From assembly GCA_024036415.1 (NCBI GenBank), contig JAMWET010001356.1, forward strand, positions 461,501-525,500: 64,000 bases of DNA, read 5' to 3'. The position numbers and the translations under genes were made by a program. Under the pieces are notes generated by a model. The model saw only the letters and a program-made list of their open reading frames with translations, did not search any database and had not been told where the DNA came from. Positions 12,401 to 24,800 of the stretch are shown piece by piece. Origin of the DNA: Prochilodus magdalenae (Eukaryota; Chordata; Actinopteri; Characiformes; Prochilodontidae). Within the stretch, counting starts at the first letter, position 1. Each line of letters opens with the position of its first letter.

Positions 12401-12580
12401 TGGTGAGTGCAGTGGTAGCTGGGTCCAGCTCCTTAACTAGCAACACTTGTGCTTGAAGTCTCTAATAAACAACGAAGAAAACAGCTCACCATGCCGCCAC
12501 CTCAGACATGTCCTGAGTTTGCTTCGGTGGAGATGGTAGACCTGTCTCCCGACTGACCTGGCCAGGAGCTACTTAATTTG
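12401..12580 (+). repeat. Unnamed interspersed repeat, copy 2
   Basis: Partner of 9,645-9,820 in the same orientation. It shares CAGCTCCTTAACTAGCAAC, CTTGTGCTTGAAG, TAATAAACAACGAAG and CGACTGACCTGGCCAG in the same order, at a divergence that looks like roughly one change in six bases by eye. Confidence 0.75.
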
Positions 12581-14835
12581 TCCAGTATGGAATTATGTAC
12601 ATATGCCTGAATGACTATTGTTTAGACATATTATGCACTTTTGGGGTGCAGGAGCCAGTATTTAAATTCTTATTTAGTACACTACATAGAGAGTCATTTG
12701 AGATTCAGCCTCAGTATGGCAAAAGGAACATACAACACAGTTAGCTAAATACTGGAAATTTCACAGGTCCTATGGGAAATTAGCATTGACATCATATTGT
12801 TGAGTAAAAAAACGTCTTGTAAACAGAGTATTTGTGGTATATCAGGGTATTTATCCCATCAATTGAAACTGTTAAGTGTAAGCCTGTAGAGTGTTTAAGA
12901 TAACCAACAACATCCATTTAGTGTCTAAACTGTAAGTGCATTCCAAAGGATCTACATTTTGCCAGAATAATTTATTTTATCTCAAGACAACTCTACATTT
13001 ACTTCAGAAATTGTGTATCATATCACAAGAGCAATAAGTCCCTTAAGGCCATGCAGTGATATTACCTGTTACCTGTGACTAAATCACTGCAGAACAATGT
13101 TGTAAACATTTAGACAGAATGTTATGAACATTATATAGCTGTGCAAATACTTTGGGCCAAAGAAAAGGAGGGTTGCTATGTTCAGTTTAAAGTGCAAGGT
13201 AACCACTGCCATTATTAAGTGCTACGGCTCTGGGGGAAAAAAGCAAGTAATGTTGTGCAGGCTTTGATAGCTTTAAGTCTCCCTCCAGAGGGAAGTGGCT
13301 GAAAGAAGTCATGCCCGAAATGAGAGGGGTCAGCTGTAATCTTGCCAACGCGCTTCATAGCCTTGCTGTAGAAGATGCCCTGAAGTGTTGGTACACTACG
13401 TCTGATGATCCTCTCTGCTATTGTGATTTTAGCTGGAGTTTGACTTACTTTTGTAAAGTAAAGGATCCAGATAGTTATCGAATATAGATCGTTGTGCAGA
13501 ACTGGATCATCAGGGTCTGCAGTGGGTTTAGTTAAGTCTTTGCTGCACTCTCTTGGCCAAGTCTTATCAGATCACATTAGTAAATATAGTAATTATATTA
13601 GTATATTAGTACATATCTGTTTGTGTGTTTGTGTGTGCTTGTGTGTGTGTGTGTGTGTGTATGTACACTAAATGCTAAATACCTTAAATGTAAATGTAAA
13701 TGTAAATGGCATCTAAAACAGCATTTTAGATGAATGTTCTTTCACTGAACAGAGAAGAACCCCTTGTCAGCGCTTCTCGACATGGCTGGAAACGCCACCT
13801 CCTTTAGCTTTCCTTGACTGCAGGCACTAACACTACCCCCACTACCCCACTGCCCTGCGTGTAACAGCACAAACAACACATGTGCACATCCCCAACAGCA
13901 ACTAATTTACATGATTTAAAGTTTCCACACCCCACATGTGTCCATGAGCTAATAAGCCAGTAACGGGTTGCTATATAGCCTCGTGGAGTGCCGTTGTTGC
14001 TGCTGTTGCCTTCAGCTGCAGGGGGCTTGACATGGCCCAGTGGGAAGTTACACCATGTTCAAGAGGAGCGAGGACTAGGGGAGGTTGCTGCTGAGGAGCA
14101 AATGTCCTATGGCTTTTGAGTTGGCTGGAACTGTATGCATGCCCAGGGACCTGGCTCCAGCTGATAGATAGCCAGGGGCAGTTGACCTTTAAAGGGGAGG
14201 CTATAGGATGATCATGGGAGGTGTGTGCCCTCAAAAAAAAATGACTGTATATTTTTGTTTATCAGTTAAAGGTATGAATTGTGTTTATTGGGTTATTCTT
14301 GAGTGTTGACCGACCCTGTGAGTTTAGTGTGTGTGCCCTTCAGCTTGCCTGGAATCATGGCCTCCCCCTTGCCTTAGTCTATGTCTATGTTTCGATATTT
14401 GTTTTTCACTATTCACCTTTACTACAGCTTCCATTCTGTTTCAGAGATTTTCCTTTGGTTTACCACTTATAAAAAGATCATCCCGTTTTGAAAAATCAAA
14501 TGCTACATTACTGGCTGAATAAATATGGGATGCAATTAGTCTCATATTTTTGTAAACACTAATACATAGTCATTTCAGTAGTAAGAAAATTAAGATTACT
14601 CTATAGATGTAATTTATGTTTTTGTTATTTATTCAATATATATGCAATAAGGTCCCAGACAAAAAAAAATGACTCAGCTCTCTGAACAACTGAAGCATAC
14701 CTAATAGCATGTAATACCTTCATGAGCACTAATAAGACCATATATTTCTAAAGGGGCCAACAGTCCAGTTCAGTCTTAATGTTTCATATTCTTCACATAC
14801 TTTACAGGCATGAGTATATTTCAAATTTAAACAGT
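12581..14835. other. Intergenic sequence with small repeats
   Basis: Holds a GT run at about 13,619-13,661 and four tandem AAATGT-type units at 13,684-13,708. The rest is unique-looking. The open frames around 13,971-14,234 (minus) and 14,281-14,522 (plus) have no motifs. No gene recognised. Confidence 0.4.
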
Positions 14836-14970
14836 ATTCAAGGATTCAAGGAGACTTTATTGCCATTCGCATCACGTGTGGTACATGGGGTGGAACGAAA
14901 TTGTAGTACTCAAGGACCCGGTTACACCCAAGCAGCAGTACTTAAACAAATACAGTATACATAAATATAT
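14836..14970 (-). mobile_element. LINE 3'-tail fragment, probable
   Basis: Read on the minus strand this resembles the terminal part of fish CR1/Rex-type LINEs: the plus strand reads ATTCAAGG, GAGACTTTATTGCC, ATTCGCATCACG, GGAACGAAATTGTAG, the complement of the usual AATTTCGTT ... CAATAAAG tail. No coding sequence is attached. Family assignment is from remembered tail sequence only. Confidence 0.55.
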
Positions 14971-15224
14971 AAAAATATAGCGACTAAGTGTCCTCAAAGG
15001 GTCGGTGCTTCTAGTATCTTCTAGAACATCAGCTACAATACATAATTAAAGAACTAACGCTTACAAAGTGTAAGTAATAAAATACAACCCTTAAATGCCA
15101 CCCCTCTTTTAAAAGCTCAATAATGGCAGCAACTCTGACAGCCTGGTGGGAACTGCATCAGATTACAAATACCAAACTAGCTCAGAGATATGGCATTGAA
15201 GGTAACCAGTTTTGTGTGAGTCTC
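14971..15224. other. Short intergenic stretch
   Basis: Nothing recognised. Confidence 0.35.
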
Positions 15225-15488
15225 ACTATATTAGATATCACAGTATTATATTTTGCCATAACCATATTCATGAGGGACATCCCAGTAGAAAAGCTTTGCA
15301 AATTAAGAAAACTGTTTTGTCCTCCTGTAGTTTCATTTTGGAAGTTTTAAGGTGGACTGCATAATTCTATGAGTGCTATTTTTAAATTTGATGTATTCAT
15401 ATTTATTCTAAAGCCAATACTTAAACTAAAAACTAAGATACCTCTTATGAGTAGCTGTATCTAAACTTTTGACTGGTATAGCACTGTA
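15225..15488. mobile_element. Decayed relative of the 11.1-kb Tc1-type MITE
   Basis: Shares landmarks in the same order with 11,081-11,597: CAGTATTATATTTTGCCATA (15,240-15,259), TTTGTCCTCCT near 15,316, TATGAGTGCTATTTT near 15,368, TTGATGTATTCA, and the right terminus CTAAACTTTTGACTGGTATA (15,461-15,480). The left terminus is not visible. Non-coding. Confidence 0.7.
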
Positions 15489-15689
15489 TGTCTTACTCAT
15501 GTTGGCGTGTAGCCCTCAGCCATGCTGCTGTCCCACCTCCAGAAGGCTTCAGAGTATTCACTGCAGGAGAGATGCACCATTAGATTGGAAGCAGAGAGAA
15601 AAAAGGCTGCTGAATTTCAAACAAACTTCTGAGGTTCTATAGACAGGGTGTGTGAAGAGGATAGCGCCGCACAAGAGGGGGGGCGGTTT
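15489..15689. other. Short intergenic stretch
   Basis: Nothing recognised apart from a short G-run near 15,676-15,684. Confidence 0.35.
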
Positions 15690-15794
15690 CTTTTATTTGG
15701 TTGTTTGTGTGTATGTGTGTGTGTAGAGCAAAGAATGAATGCATCTCTGTATGCTATATGCAGATGCAGTTTCCCAGTCATGAAGTCACTCTCC

Positions 15795-15848
<54 letters not shown>

Positions 15849-15850
15849 AT
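15690..15850. repeat. (GT)n microsatellites
   Basis: A degenerate GT run at about 15,700-15,725 and a clean run of about 50 bases at 15,798-15,847, separated by unique sequence. Confidence 0.93.
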
Positions 15851-16745
15851 CAGTAAATCTGTGCGCACTCTGTGTGCTTGTGTGTCTCTATGTGTCAAAA
15901 AAGCATCCACACAAAGCTCAGGCTGTGAGAATTGAATGTGCTATTTACACTCATTAACCTTGGGTTCAGGCTGGAACAGTATCAGAATGCAAATGGGCTG
16001 TTTTCACAGTGCCATATCAGTGTCCCTTATTCTTTAGATACCTCCCATTGCGTCAAACCCTCCGGAGACTAGCCTTACTTGCTTCATGTATAAATGTTTG
16101 GAAAACCAATGTTTTATGTACTATGTGGCTGGTCCATTTCTACTAATATGGCAGTGCCTTTGCTATCAATCATCCTGAGCAATTCTGCACAGCCATGGAG
16201 GCCTTAGCTGCAGAGTGCCCATTTTCTCCCGTGCTCTTATTGGTTTATAAATCACTCAGTGTTTTGACTCAGCCAATAGCTGTCCATGCTAAGGTCTACA
16301 ATCTTTCTACGCCCCCGGAGTCATCAATCATCTCTCTAATGTAAGCCACTTCAAATGGCAGAAACCACAACGACATTTTACCTTCAAGAAGGATGTGTGT
16401 TTGAGAGGAGATCGGTTGAAAGTCCCTGGGCAGTATGCTTCACGCCTCAGTTATGAGTTACAACAGGTAGGGCTGCAGCAATGTATTATATTAGTTATAA
16501 AGTGTTCTACCAATTATTTAGTTTTGGATAAGAAATATATTGGCTTTATTAAAGACACTAAGAGGTATAATAAGAGTATGCAAAAGTGAAAATAAGACAG
16601 GTTTTTCAAAAAGGGATTTTTTTTTTATCTCACTTATCTCACTTTGCATCAGGTGTGCTCTGTGAAGTAAATGCAAACCTGGCATTTCTGATGAGATGAT
16701 AAGTATTACCATTGTGCTATTATGCTGCTTGCTCAGGTTTAAAAT
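15851..16745. other. Intergenic sequence, nothing firm
   Basis: GTAGGGCTGCAGCAATGTAT near 16,467-16,486 resembles the end of a common fish hAT-type repeat, but no second end is visible. An inverted CCAAT (ATTGG) is present around 16,240. No gene recognised. Confidence 0.35.
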
Positions 16746-16746
16746 G

Positions 16747-16790
<44 letters not shown>

Positions 16791-16822
16791 AAAGATAACA
16801 AAAATGTATATGGACAACTTTA

Positions 16823-16854
<32 letters not shown>
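16746..16854. repeat. (ATA)n and (TA)n microsatellites
   Basis: About 42 bases of trinucleotide ATA (16,746-16,787) followed 38 bases later by about 30 bases of TA (16,825-16,854). Confidence 0.95.
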
Positions 16855-16857
<3 letters not shown>

Positions 16858-17180
16858 ATTTTTCCATTCTTTTACTACCACTTTATCTCCTGTCATCCTT
16901 TCAGTCTTATAATGGGAAACAGTAGACTGCTCGGTCCTACCAAAAAAGCTGCTACCATAGTAGCTACTGACATGGATACCCTTTAAAGTGACACTACCAT
17001 CCATTCAAATGGCTAAAGGAGATATGTCTCAGGAGATTAGATAGAAAATAATCCACCAAAACTGTCACTATAAGATAATCAGTGCTTAGAGCTTTCATCG
17101 TTGAGCGAAAACCATGCCTCACTGTTGCTTTAGATCTGGACAAAAACCAGAGGTGTTTCTCTACACTATTAGAAGAACTA

Positions 17181-17215
17181 CTTCTACTACTACTACTACT
17201 ACTACTACTACTAAC

Positions 17216-17256
<41 letters not shown>

Positions 17257-17264
17257 TAATAATA
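17181..17264. repeat. Compound (CTA)n(ATA)n microsatellite
   Basis: About 11 CTA units pass into about 15 ATA units; a single base change converts one unit to the other, so one array probably grew from the other. Confidence 0.96.
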
Positions 17265-17341
17265 TATTGCAGAATTAAAGTTAAAGTGATCCTTTTGTAA
17301 TGTTTCCTAAAAGTCTAAAAGTGAGCAGAGAGATTGGATGT

Positions 17342-17640
17342 CTAATAAAAAAGGGAAGGCATGTGCAGAAGGCCAGTGTCAGTAAATCTAAGATCACAAG
17401 TTAGAACATAAACAAAGAGATGTTCTGTGATGTAAGATGGTGCTAGATTATGTAGAGCTTTATAGATTAGAGGCAGAGCTTTAGTCCATCCTAAAAGATG
17501 TGCGGTTCTCTCAGAACAGGAGTGGTATGAGCTCTCTGTTTTGTTCAAGTTGTAGGGGATGAGTTCTTTTCTTAGGAACCACACTAAGAAGAGCATTACA
17601 GTAATCGCAAGCAGAAGGAAGCGTGTAGTGTGGCAGTAAC
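17342..17640 (-). pseudogene. LINE reverse transcriptase C-terminal remnant
   Basis: On the minus strand a frame ending at 17,342 reads LPLIYKALHNLAPSYITEHL followed by CDLRFTDTGLLHMPS. This matches the pattern LLxYKALxGLAPxYLxDLL ... LRSxxxxLLxVPR found near the C-terminus of fish L2/CR1-type LINE reverse transcriptases. Only this tail is left: no RT motifs A to C are visible, and the usual conserved AFSHYAPxLWNSLP continuation is absent. It lies 80 bases right of the CTA/ATA array. Inactive fragment; the superfamily assignment is from the protein pattern. Confidence 0.7.
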
Positions 17641-18155
17641 TACCATTTGTGCAAAAAACAGTGAGCTGTATATACAATAGTTATATGGGTTAAACCAAGT
17701 TACGATGCAAAGAATTGCAGTAGTTACCATTATTGATGCCTGCACAAATGACCCCCATACCATCACAGATGCTGGCTTTTAAACTATGCGTCCCTCTCCT
17801 CTTACACAAACCCTTCCAGAGTATTACAATCTTCCATATATTGTCGTATTCCTCAATTATAATGCTTATCTGTCATCTCAGGCAAATGGCTAACACACAC
17901 ACACACACACGCTATGTTATTCCGTTGGCACTCTGGGCCTATTAACATTTGCATCCGAATCATGCTGTGAGTGCCCACAGACTTGGCTTTATTGTACTCA
18001 TTATGAAGTGCCCTCAGGGGACTAGAACCCTGGCTGCAGAGTATCAGAACACTAATAAAGCATTTAATATTAAACCATTAGAACCACCATCGCTAAAACC
18101 TAGGATAGTTGTCTTGGGATTGTAAAACACAGCCAATGGAGCAACACTTAGTTTG
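17641..18155. other. Intergenic sequence
   Basis: Short CA run at 17,894-17,911. Nothing else recognised. Confidence 0.35.
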
Positions 18156-18200
18156 AGAGAGAGAAAGAGAGAGAAAAAGAGAGAAAGAGTGAGAGAGAGA

Positions 18201-18269
<69 letters not shown>
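18156..18269 (+). repeat. (GA)n microsatellite
   Basis: About 114 bases of GA repeat, starting as GAAAGAGAGAG and becoming pure toward the right. Frames on both strands are Ser-Leu or Arg-Glu repeat translations. Confidence 0.97.
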
Positions 18270-18271
<2 letters not shown>

Positions 18272-20903
18272 TGCGGATGACACAAAGGTAAAGGTGGGTA
18301 CTATTCAAGAATCAAGACTTCAAGAATCAAGGTTTTACACTGCATGTAGATTTGGTAACTTACATACATTAAACAAATTTAAAGACCACCCTTTACTTTT
18401 ACCTTTCACAGTCAAAATGTGTGTTTAGTACAACTTATTTATTTTTCATGGAGATTAGATGCAAGTCAGTCCACCTGCCTAAGTAATGGGCAAGTCAGAG
18501 GATGAGAAGATACTGCTGGTCTCATACCAAACCTCAATATCATATAAGTTTCTCCTTTTCCCTAAATTGAGAGCCATGAAATGTGCTCTCTTAAACCTGA
18601 GTCAAAAATAAAAAACTAGAAAACTAGAAAAAGAAAATAGAACAAAGAAACTGCTAAGAATGTACTGTCTTAGTAAACACAAGCTGCTCTCATACCTGGT
18701 CATCGCAGGTAAACATGACTGCCAGGAGAATATAAGCTGTGGCCTTACTGTACTGCACTTTCTCTAGACTACTCTGGGTATGTACTATAAATATTGGTAG
18801 TATTCGGGACAGCTGGTGAGGCATGACAAATGTATTGCTGTAATATGTATAACAGGTACTATCAACCTGTGATTTGTTTGCTGATGATTAATCGGCCTGT
18901 AACTTATTTTCTAATGTGGCATTTGTATTTAATTTTGTTTCTCCTTTCTAATATGCAGCATGTGTGTGTGCATGTGTTAATTGCTTTGGTAACAATGCAG
19001 TTTGTAATATTTAATGCTGAAGTAAAGAAAGACAGAAAAATAACTTTTGCTTAAATACTGTCTTTTACCCTTCAACCTTCTGCTCAACATTTTGGTATAG
19101 CACATTAGGAGCCACTAAATCCTAATGAAGAACTTAACCTGATGGTGCCATCTCTACCAATTGGCAGAGGTATGTTAGGCTAAAAATTCTGTTTCTTTTT
19201 CTTTGAGGACGTCAAGTGCTGTTTTTAATAAGTCTTTGATCTGCCATCATTGACCTGCCCTTTGCATCCTTTGCAGTATTTCCAATGGCATCTTTCTGTA
19301 GAATGTCCAAAGTTTGCTATCCCTAGGAATAGCAAGAGATTAATGCAAACTTTTAAATTAGGATTCCACAAATTATTTATGGTCTTGTGGAATGTTATTA
19401 TCAAACCTAAAAGAGTAAAAACAATTAGCAAACTACTAAAAAGTGTTATTTACTGTGGTTGTTTTTCCTGCTGTACTGGGTTTCACATAGCTAATCACAC
19501 CATTTGTGCTGCACACAACTACTGCAAAAACCAAAGAAGCTAATAATAAATAATAAGGCCAGCACATCATGGTTCTCTCTTTAATCAGGAAAGCTAAGAC
19601 AGAGAAAGCTGTCATTTGCACAGTCTAAATATGATATGCTTAAATGTTTTTATAGACAGTATGCACAAAACTGTCTTAACTAGATAATTAGCTCACTGCG
19701 ACTCACCTAGCTGAAGGGAAAAACAATCTGCTCCTCATTGTCCAACTACTTCTCTTGCCTTACAAGCGGTCATTTGTGAAACATAGGTGCTATGTTGCTA
19801 TGCACTTGCAGCTGTGAGGCAATGTCAGCGAGGGTGTGTTAAAACCAGTACTGAAACTGAAAGAAAGAGACACAGAGAGAAAAGGAGACAATAAAATAGA
19901 AATAAATTTTAACAAACTAAAAAAGGGAGAACAAAGCTGTTTAAGTAAGATGAATAATGAAATACTGTGGGAGCAGTATGCCCAGTTCTGTTGGTTTGAA
20001 AACAAAGAGCTGTGTTAATATCGGTTTAGTTCATAGGGAATGTTAGGATTCAGTATGCTCAGCTTTTCAGGGACAGATCCGGAAGTGTAGATGTGTGATC
20101 ATAGCAAGCGTCAGGGTGCTCAGAAAAAAGTATTAATGAATCTGCTTTTCTGGAGTCAACTCCGACTCTTGAGTCATGCCACACAGATGGATACAGGGAA
20201 CAGTTGTAGTAAAGCATTAAAACACTGCTCTACTTTTCTGGGGCACCACAGCCTGAGTGATGCTGTTGCACACTACAGATGCAACATCTTTAAACTCCTC
20301 TGCCTTTCTTTCTCCACCTGAGCACAGCCAACATTACCGCAAAGGTTGCCTTGGTAACCCTGCACAGGACATGTCAAGAAGATGAGAGACACCAGAAAAA
20401 CAAAAAGCTAGTTCTTATATTTCATTTCCCATGCTAAGATGCCTTGTTAGCACTGTTCGGTCTAAAGAAAATGTGAGCAAAAGGAGAGAAAAAAGGGACG
20501 TGAATGGAGCGATGCCTGATTAGGATTCTAGCCATGGATGACTTTTGTCCTAAGCAATGAAAACAGTCATAAAAACTTTCCTTAACAGGGCTTTAGCAAA
20601 GCCACTGGACACTTCCTGCAAATCATCAACAACTTAGCAATTAGGCCATTTAGAGAGCATCCACAAAAAAGACCAGTCTGTGTGTGTGTAGTTGCTTAAG
20701 TTTCTGTGTGTAAAACTGTACACTGGTACTGTATCACTGTTAGTGTGTGTCTATGTGTGCATCATCCTAGACTGGAGCACTTTTCTGCATTGCTGTGCTT
20801 CAAGAGCTTCATGGTGGTAATTGCTATTTTCTCTCCACTCTCTGTAGTTACAATGAGGGGAAGCTGTGTCTGTAATGGCCTTTTCAATCACGGTAGAGAG
20901 AGC
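18270..20903. other. Intergenic sequence, nothing recognised
   Basis: 2.6 kb with no recognisable gene or known repeat. The small direct repeats TCAAGAATCAAG near 18,305 and TCAAGACCTCAAGAATC near 22,576 look alike but are too short to classify. Open frames up to about 97 codons at 19,250-19,543 have no motif and overlap an opposing frame. Confidence 0.4.
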
Positions 20904-20972
20904 AGTGCACATGCATGCATGCGCACACACACACGCGCGCGCACACATACGCATGCGCACACGCACGTGCAT
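20904..20972. repeat. Alternating purine-pyrimidine block (Z-DNA prone)
   Basis: Nearly unbroken alternation of purine and pyrimidine through GTGCACATGCATGCATGCGC, CACACACACGCGCGCGCACA, a TACGCATGCGCAC part and ACGCACGTGCAT. CG-rich alternation such as CGCGCGCG is the strongest class of Z-forming sequence. Confidence 0.85.
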
Positions 20973-21441
20973 TAATACCCATCTCATTCCCTTACGACAT
21001 CTGTGACTGCAAAAAACGACATAACCATGTGTCAAACTCAGACTGACATTCACAGCTTATCTGAGTGTCACAAAGGGCTGATGCTACAGCGGAGCTAATG
21101 TCTTGTGCTATCATCAGCAAAGCCTTTAATTTGCCCAACAAAAAGTCTGGCCAATAAAAGCTCAACTAAGTGTTCTGTACAGGTATAACAGACTTGAGTT
21201 TGTCTAGCTAACCTGAGTTAAGCAAGATTCTGTGAGAAACTGACCAGAGGTGAGCTTTGTAGTGCTAAGTACTTTGTTAACTAGTACTTAGGACTGCTTC
21301 GTAAAGTAGACTTTACTTGCGGGTTAGCACCTAAAAGCCAGAGGGCACCAATTCTGATGGTGGGGAAAGGGATTTGCATGTTTTAGAATAATAATGTTTG
21401 GTAATAAGAAGAACAAGAATGGCAATAATTAATATAACAAT
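20973..21441. other. Intergenic sequence, nothing recognised
   Basis: No coding pattern or known repeat recognised. Confidence 0.35.
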
Positions 21442-21528
21442 AATTATTATATTATATTATATTATATTATATTATATTATATTATATTATATTATATTAT
21501 ATTATATTATATTATATTATATTATATA
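21442..21528. repeat. (ATTAT)n pentanucleotide array
   Basis: About 17 near-perfect ATTAT units in tandem. Confidence 0.97.
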
Positions 21529-21609
21529 CTCATCAGTTTACTAAACCCTCATTCCAGTTCCAATAACTGTAGTTTGTAGTCCAATCAGGCACATTAGGAC
21601 CTCAGTGAA

Positions 21610-21891
21610 GGTGCTTGCTATTCGAAGTATACTGTTATTGAGAGTGCTGTGGAGCACCCTAGGCATCCTGAAGATGGCTTTTCATGCCTTCACAAAATCA
21701 TCGGGAGGCTCAGCTTTAAACCAGATCACTGCTGTGCTGTCATTGTTGAATCCGCTATTCTACATGGCATTGCAGAGCAGGCTGGCATTCACATTCCTGA
21801 TGACATAGGGGGAATTGATGAGGAGAACACTGAGAAAGACTGTGTGATAGAACTGCCTGGAAAAAAGAGAGAGGTAGATTTGAGTGCCTGA
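21610..21891 (+). pseudogene. Harbinger-like transposase C-terminal fragment
   Basis: One plus-strand frame runs open from about 21,628 to 21,891 and reads VIESAVEHPRHPEDGFSCLH, a linker with GRLSFKPDHC, then AVIVESAILHGIAEQAGIHI followed by PDD. This follows the C-terminal pattern of PIF/Harbinger (HARBI1-type) transposases: VIExxFGxLKxRFRCLH, then xLxxxPxxxxxVIxACAxLHNIA and IPxP. The Phe-Gly-x-Leu-Lys part is altered (HPRHPED) and the Asn of LHN is Gly. No N-terminal half, helix-turn-helix partner gene or terminal repeat is visible nearby, and it begins 80 bases after the ATTAT array. Read as a fragment of a dead DNA transposon. Domestication is possible in principle, but there is no evidence for it. 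Confidence 0.6.
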
Positions 21892-24800
21892 AATATTATT
21901 ATTAGAAATGTGTTTTCCTGACCTTTTTAATTTGTCTTAGTTGACTATGTGTGTCTTAGTTGTGTCTCAGTTATGTGTCCTAGTATGTGCAGTTGTTGAC
22001 TGTATTTGTTCTGTAGTTAAATAATTGAAATACACTGGACACCACTCAATTCAACATTCAGAATTTGTGCAATGACATTGATTTTAATATATTGCTATGT
22101 TGGTGAAACCTAAATAAATACTTGTCTGAGCTGAATCAATGTACAAGGTTTTACTGAGCATGCTGTTTGAGGAGAGGAGTCAACAATGATTCATCCAAGT
22201 TTTACTTTGCAAAGCCCTTTGGAAAACCCTCTGATTCTTTAAAGAAAACACACAAAAACTTTTCTACAGTGCACATTTCACATCGCATGGGTTTAGAGTG
22301 AAGTACTAGGGATGTAGGGGTGATATATAAAATACATATTTGATGATGTAGGTGTTTGTTCTGTTGAGACCTCTCAGGTGGAAATGTTTATGCAGAACAT
22401 TTATAAGAAGAATATTTTGTAATATCAGTTGTGTTTTGGACACTTTCCCCCAAGGGGGTAAATTTATAGTAAATGATTTGCAAAGGTATTCAGAGAGAGC
22501 TCAGTTCAAACCTAAGATATGGCTGGATAGATCTATAATTATTATGAAAAATTCTCATGATTATGGTGATTTTAGATTCAAGACCTCAAGAATCTAGACC
22601 TTCTTTTAGAGCGTGTTAGTTTGATTTAAACACTTGAAAACATTTGATTCAGTTTTGCCAGTCCACTACATTACATACATTATAGACTTTACAGGGTGAC
22701 TAATACACAAACCATAAAGCGTTATGACTGAAGATGTTACCACCTTATGTTCTTTTGACTGCCCTGTAACTTACCTCACATCCATTTTCTCAGGGCCTCA
22801 GCCTGGTAAACCTCTACACTGAATTCTGTTAATAGTGTTAGTGATGCCTCCAGCATGAAAGATTAAGAATGGTAATTAAAGTAGGCTGAAAAGAATAAAG
22901 TAAAGAGAAAAACTAAAGCAGAAGGAAAAGGTGACTGTGAGAACCTGAATATGGAATTTGAATCAGATCTGAGCCTATCACATATTTGGGGAGTGACATC
23001 TGAGCCTGTTTAAACTAGACATGGACAAATATTCTAAGTTCTAGAGTAATATGTCTCACTCCTCTCATAGACTTTTTAAGTGAAATGACGAGTACTCTGA
23101 ACGTGTGGATTGTTTTGCTATTTTATAGAATTAATAACAGCAGCTGCTCTCTTTCTGCCATGTAGGCCAGAACCAAGCTGCTGTGGCATACTCTGTGTGA
23201 CGCTAAAGCTAATTGCTTGTGCATCATTTGTAAAGCTACTCTGCACTAGATCTTTCCCCGTGGTCCTCCAGACGCTATCCCACAGTGCCTTGGGACAGAA
23301 CCCGTCTGCATCCGGGGTCAGGAAGCAGAAGAACACCTGCGTCCCTGCTTAATGACGCCTGTTGTGCGGAAATGTGTCGTCTAGGCAATTTGGACGACAA
23401 CGATTGGGCAAAACAAACAGAACCGGCTGTCTATGACTACTACCCCCGGGGGCCCACTAGCCACTGTGATGGATTGCTAGGAGGACTAGCCGCTTCCTGC
23501 TGATACAAGGTTCTACAAGGCTCGCCAGACAAAGCACAGGAGAGGGATGAGGCCTGCAGAGAAGCTGGGAGGTAAAGACAAATGTTTCCGCTGTGCCTAC
23601 TCTCAGCATGGCTGTCCTCACAACAGCACCCTCTGTTACCCTAAACAACATCACACCATATCATCAGAGGCCTCTCAACAAGGGCTTACTAATCGAATCA
23701 AGATAGAGAAGCATTAGTGAACCAAACACGTACTCACGGACGGATCCCACACACATCAGGTGCCGAACTCCATTCACCAGGTTTGAGATAAAAGCCACAG
23801 CAGTTTTAACTCAAATGCACAGCTGTTGCTGCTTAAATAAATGGAAAATCTCTTTCTGACAGTATATCAAAAACCACATCTGCCCAAAGCTTTTAGAGAC
23901 AGTTTTTATAATCATCAGTGCAAGAGCGTCAAAGTAAAGTCTGGACAAAAAGAGGGGCAGCACAAACTGCGTGAGATGCTCTGTCAAAGTCAGTCTGTCT
24001 CCATGCTTTCCATTCCTTCCCCTAATGGACCAAAGAAAATAATGATTTTCCAGCACCAATCATCGAGGTCCTGTGCCTGTTGTAAACAATCTCTTGTTGC
24101 CATTCTCCACTTAGTCACGCAAGAAAATGAATTCATGTTAAACGTGGATGCAAATCCTTTCTTAATACTTCATTCTTTTTTTTACCCTTTTCTGAAGTGC
24201 AAAGACAAATCACTGCTTAGGCTGGAACAGCTGAATTAAAATAAATAAATAAATAAATGAAATAAGGAGCTGGAGAAGTCAAGAACAAGGGAGCTGGAGA
24301 AAAAAATAGGAGGAGGAGAAGAATAAGGGTGAGTGAGAGAGAGAGAGAGAAAAAGAGAATTTCAAATACATAACTCGGGGCTAGTGACCATTTAATTTGG
24401 AGGTTTTTGAGAGTGTGATGACAAATGTTGTCATAATGACCTTGTGTTACCATGCCTGCAGCTCCGACACAGTAACCAGCGCGTCAACCCCCCACACGTC
24501 CCTGGCCACACACTCACAGCCAGGGTCTGTGTCAAACACTATAGTCCACACTCTCACCAACAACAATATATGACCTTGAACCCCGTTGTGCCCCCTCATC
24601 ATCCTGCATGGACTAAAAGTCTGTTTTGCTGTCGCTAGCCAGCTAACTGAATGTAGCCTACGCTACTAACTACTGTAGCATGTCTGAATGTACTCCAAGG
24701 GATTTACTGACAATATTTTACTTTCCATACTCCTCCTTTAAACCGATGTTAGGGCAAAAACAAGGGTGAGGGTGTAGCTATATTGGAAGGCCAAGCTACT

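Noticed and set aside
16460..16490. GTAGGGCTGCAGCAATGTAT, similar to a hAT-type repeat end
   Set aside because: Only one end and short; could be chance.
23841..24239. 132-codon plus-strand frame
   Set aside because: No domain, repeat or splice-bounded pattern; opposed by an 82-codon frame; consistent with chance.
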